From an uncultured Collinsella sp. (GTDB taxonomy: Bacteria > Actinomycetota > Coriobacteriia > Coriobacteriales > Coriobacteriaceae): 22,678 nt of DNA. The stretch lies in assembly GCA_934675795.1 (NCBI GenBank), contig CAKURW010000030.1:1-22678 (forward strand), in the 5' to 3' direction. The translations under genes and the position numbers were made by a program. This document shows positions 22,668 through 22,678 of the stretch, piece after piece; position 1 is the stretch's first letter, and every line of letters begins with the position of its first letter. The notes under the pieces are model-generated. The model saw only the letters and a program-made list of their open reading frames with translations, ran no database searches and had not been told where the DNA came from.

Positions 22668-22678
22668 CGTTTCCCGTC

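Overview
The window looks like a chromosomal segment from a Coriobacteriia actinobacterium, most likely Collinsella or a close relative. This rests on high GC with strong G/C preference at third codon positions, the scpA-scpB-rluB-cmk-plsC-ispH / DUF512-der-plsY-gpsA gene order, and short hypervariable intergenic sequence. The genus is an inference from style and gene order, not from a search.

Region 1 (1-745) has no convincing protein gene. It holds a very GC-rich hairpin, a 16-bp inverted repeat enclosing about 106 bp, and a tRNA-Ala(GGC) with its own promoter and terminator.

Region 2 (777-17860) is a dense, entirely plus-strand housekeeping block with overlaps or gaps of 0-84 bp, probably one or a few long operons. 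It encodes: a Uup/EttA-type ABC-F translation factor; a small two-helix membrane protein; an M50 site-2 protease-like enzyme; the condensin partners ScpA and ScpB; an RsuA/RluB pseudouridine synthase; cytidylate kinase; a PlsC-type acyltransferase; IspH; a PDZ/radical-SAM-like DUF512 protein; the ribosome-assembly GTPase Der; PlsY; GpsA; ribulose-phosphate epimerase; a NifS/IscS cysteine desulfurase; a NIF3 family protein; a coiled-coil zinc-ribbon protein; and CoaBC. The themes are chromosome segregation, ribosome biogenesis, phospholipid synthesis (PlsC, PlsY and GpsA cover three steps from glycerol-3-phosphate), isoprenoid and Fe-S chemistry, and CoA synthesis. tRNA-Pro(GGG), with promoter and terminator, closes the block at 18016.

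Region 3 (18057-20720) is accessory and is the most interesting part. Two tandem minus-strand genes begin with nearly the same type IVb (Flp-like) prepilin leader and hydrophobic helix, with a GQ cleavage site and Glu at mature position 5. They then carry unrelated C-terminal modules: a DUF6273-like domain in one, and a BspA-like leucine-rich repeat (DUF285 type) domain in the other. The DUF6273 copy is split over three frames by an 11-bp tandem duplication and a C7 homopolymer. Undoing both gives exactly 330 codons. The intact LRR copy has a G9 run inside its leader. This suggests a modular surface-pilin family subject to slipped-strand phase variation or decay. No pilus assembly gene is present.

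Region 4 (20780-22678) holds a lower-GC DUF1648 membrane protein gene, then a scrambled stretch: a hypothetical plus-strand reading frame, a possible truncated IS30-like transposase start on the minus strand, a perfect 38-bp palindrome, a short ORF whose ribosome-binding site overlaps that palindrome, and a strong terminator.
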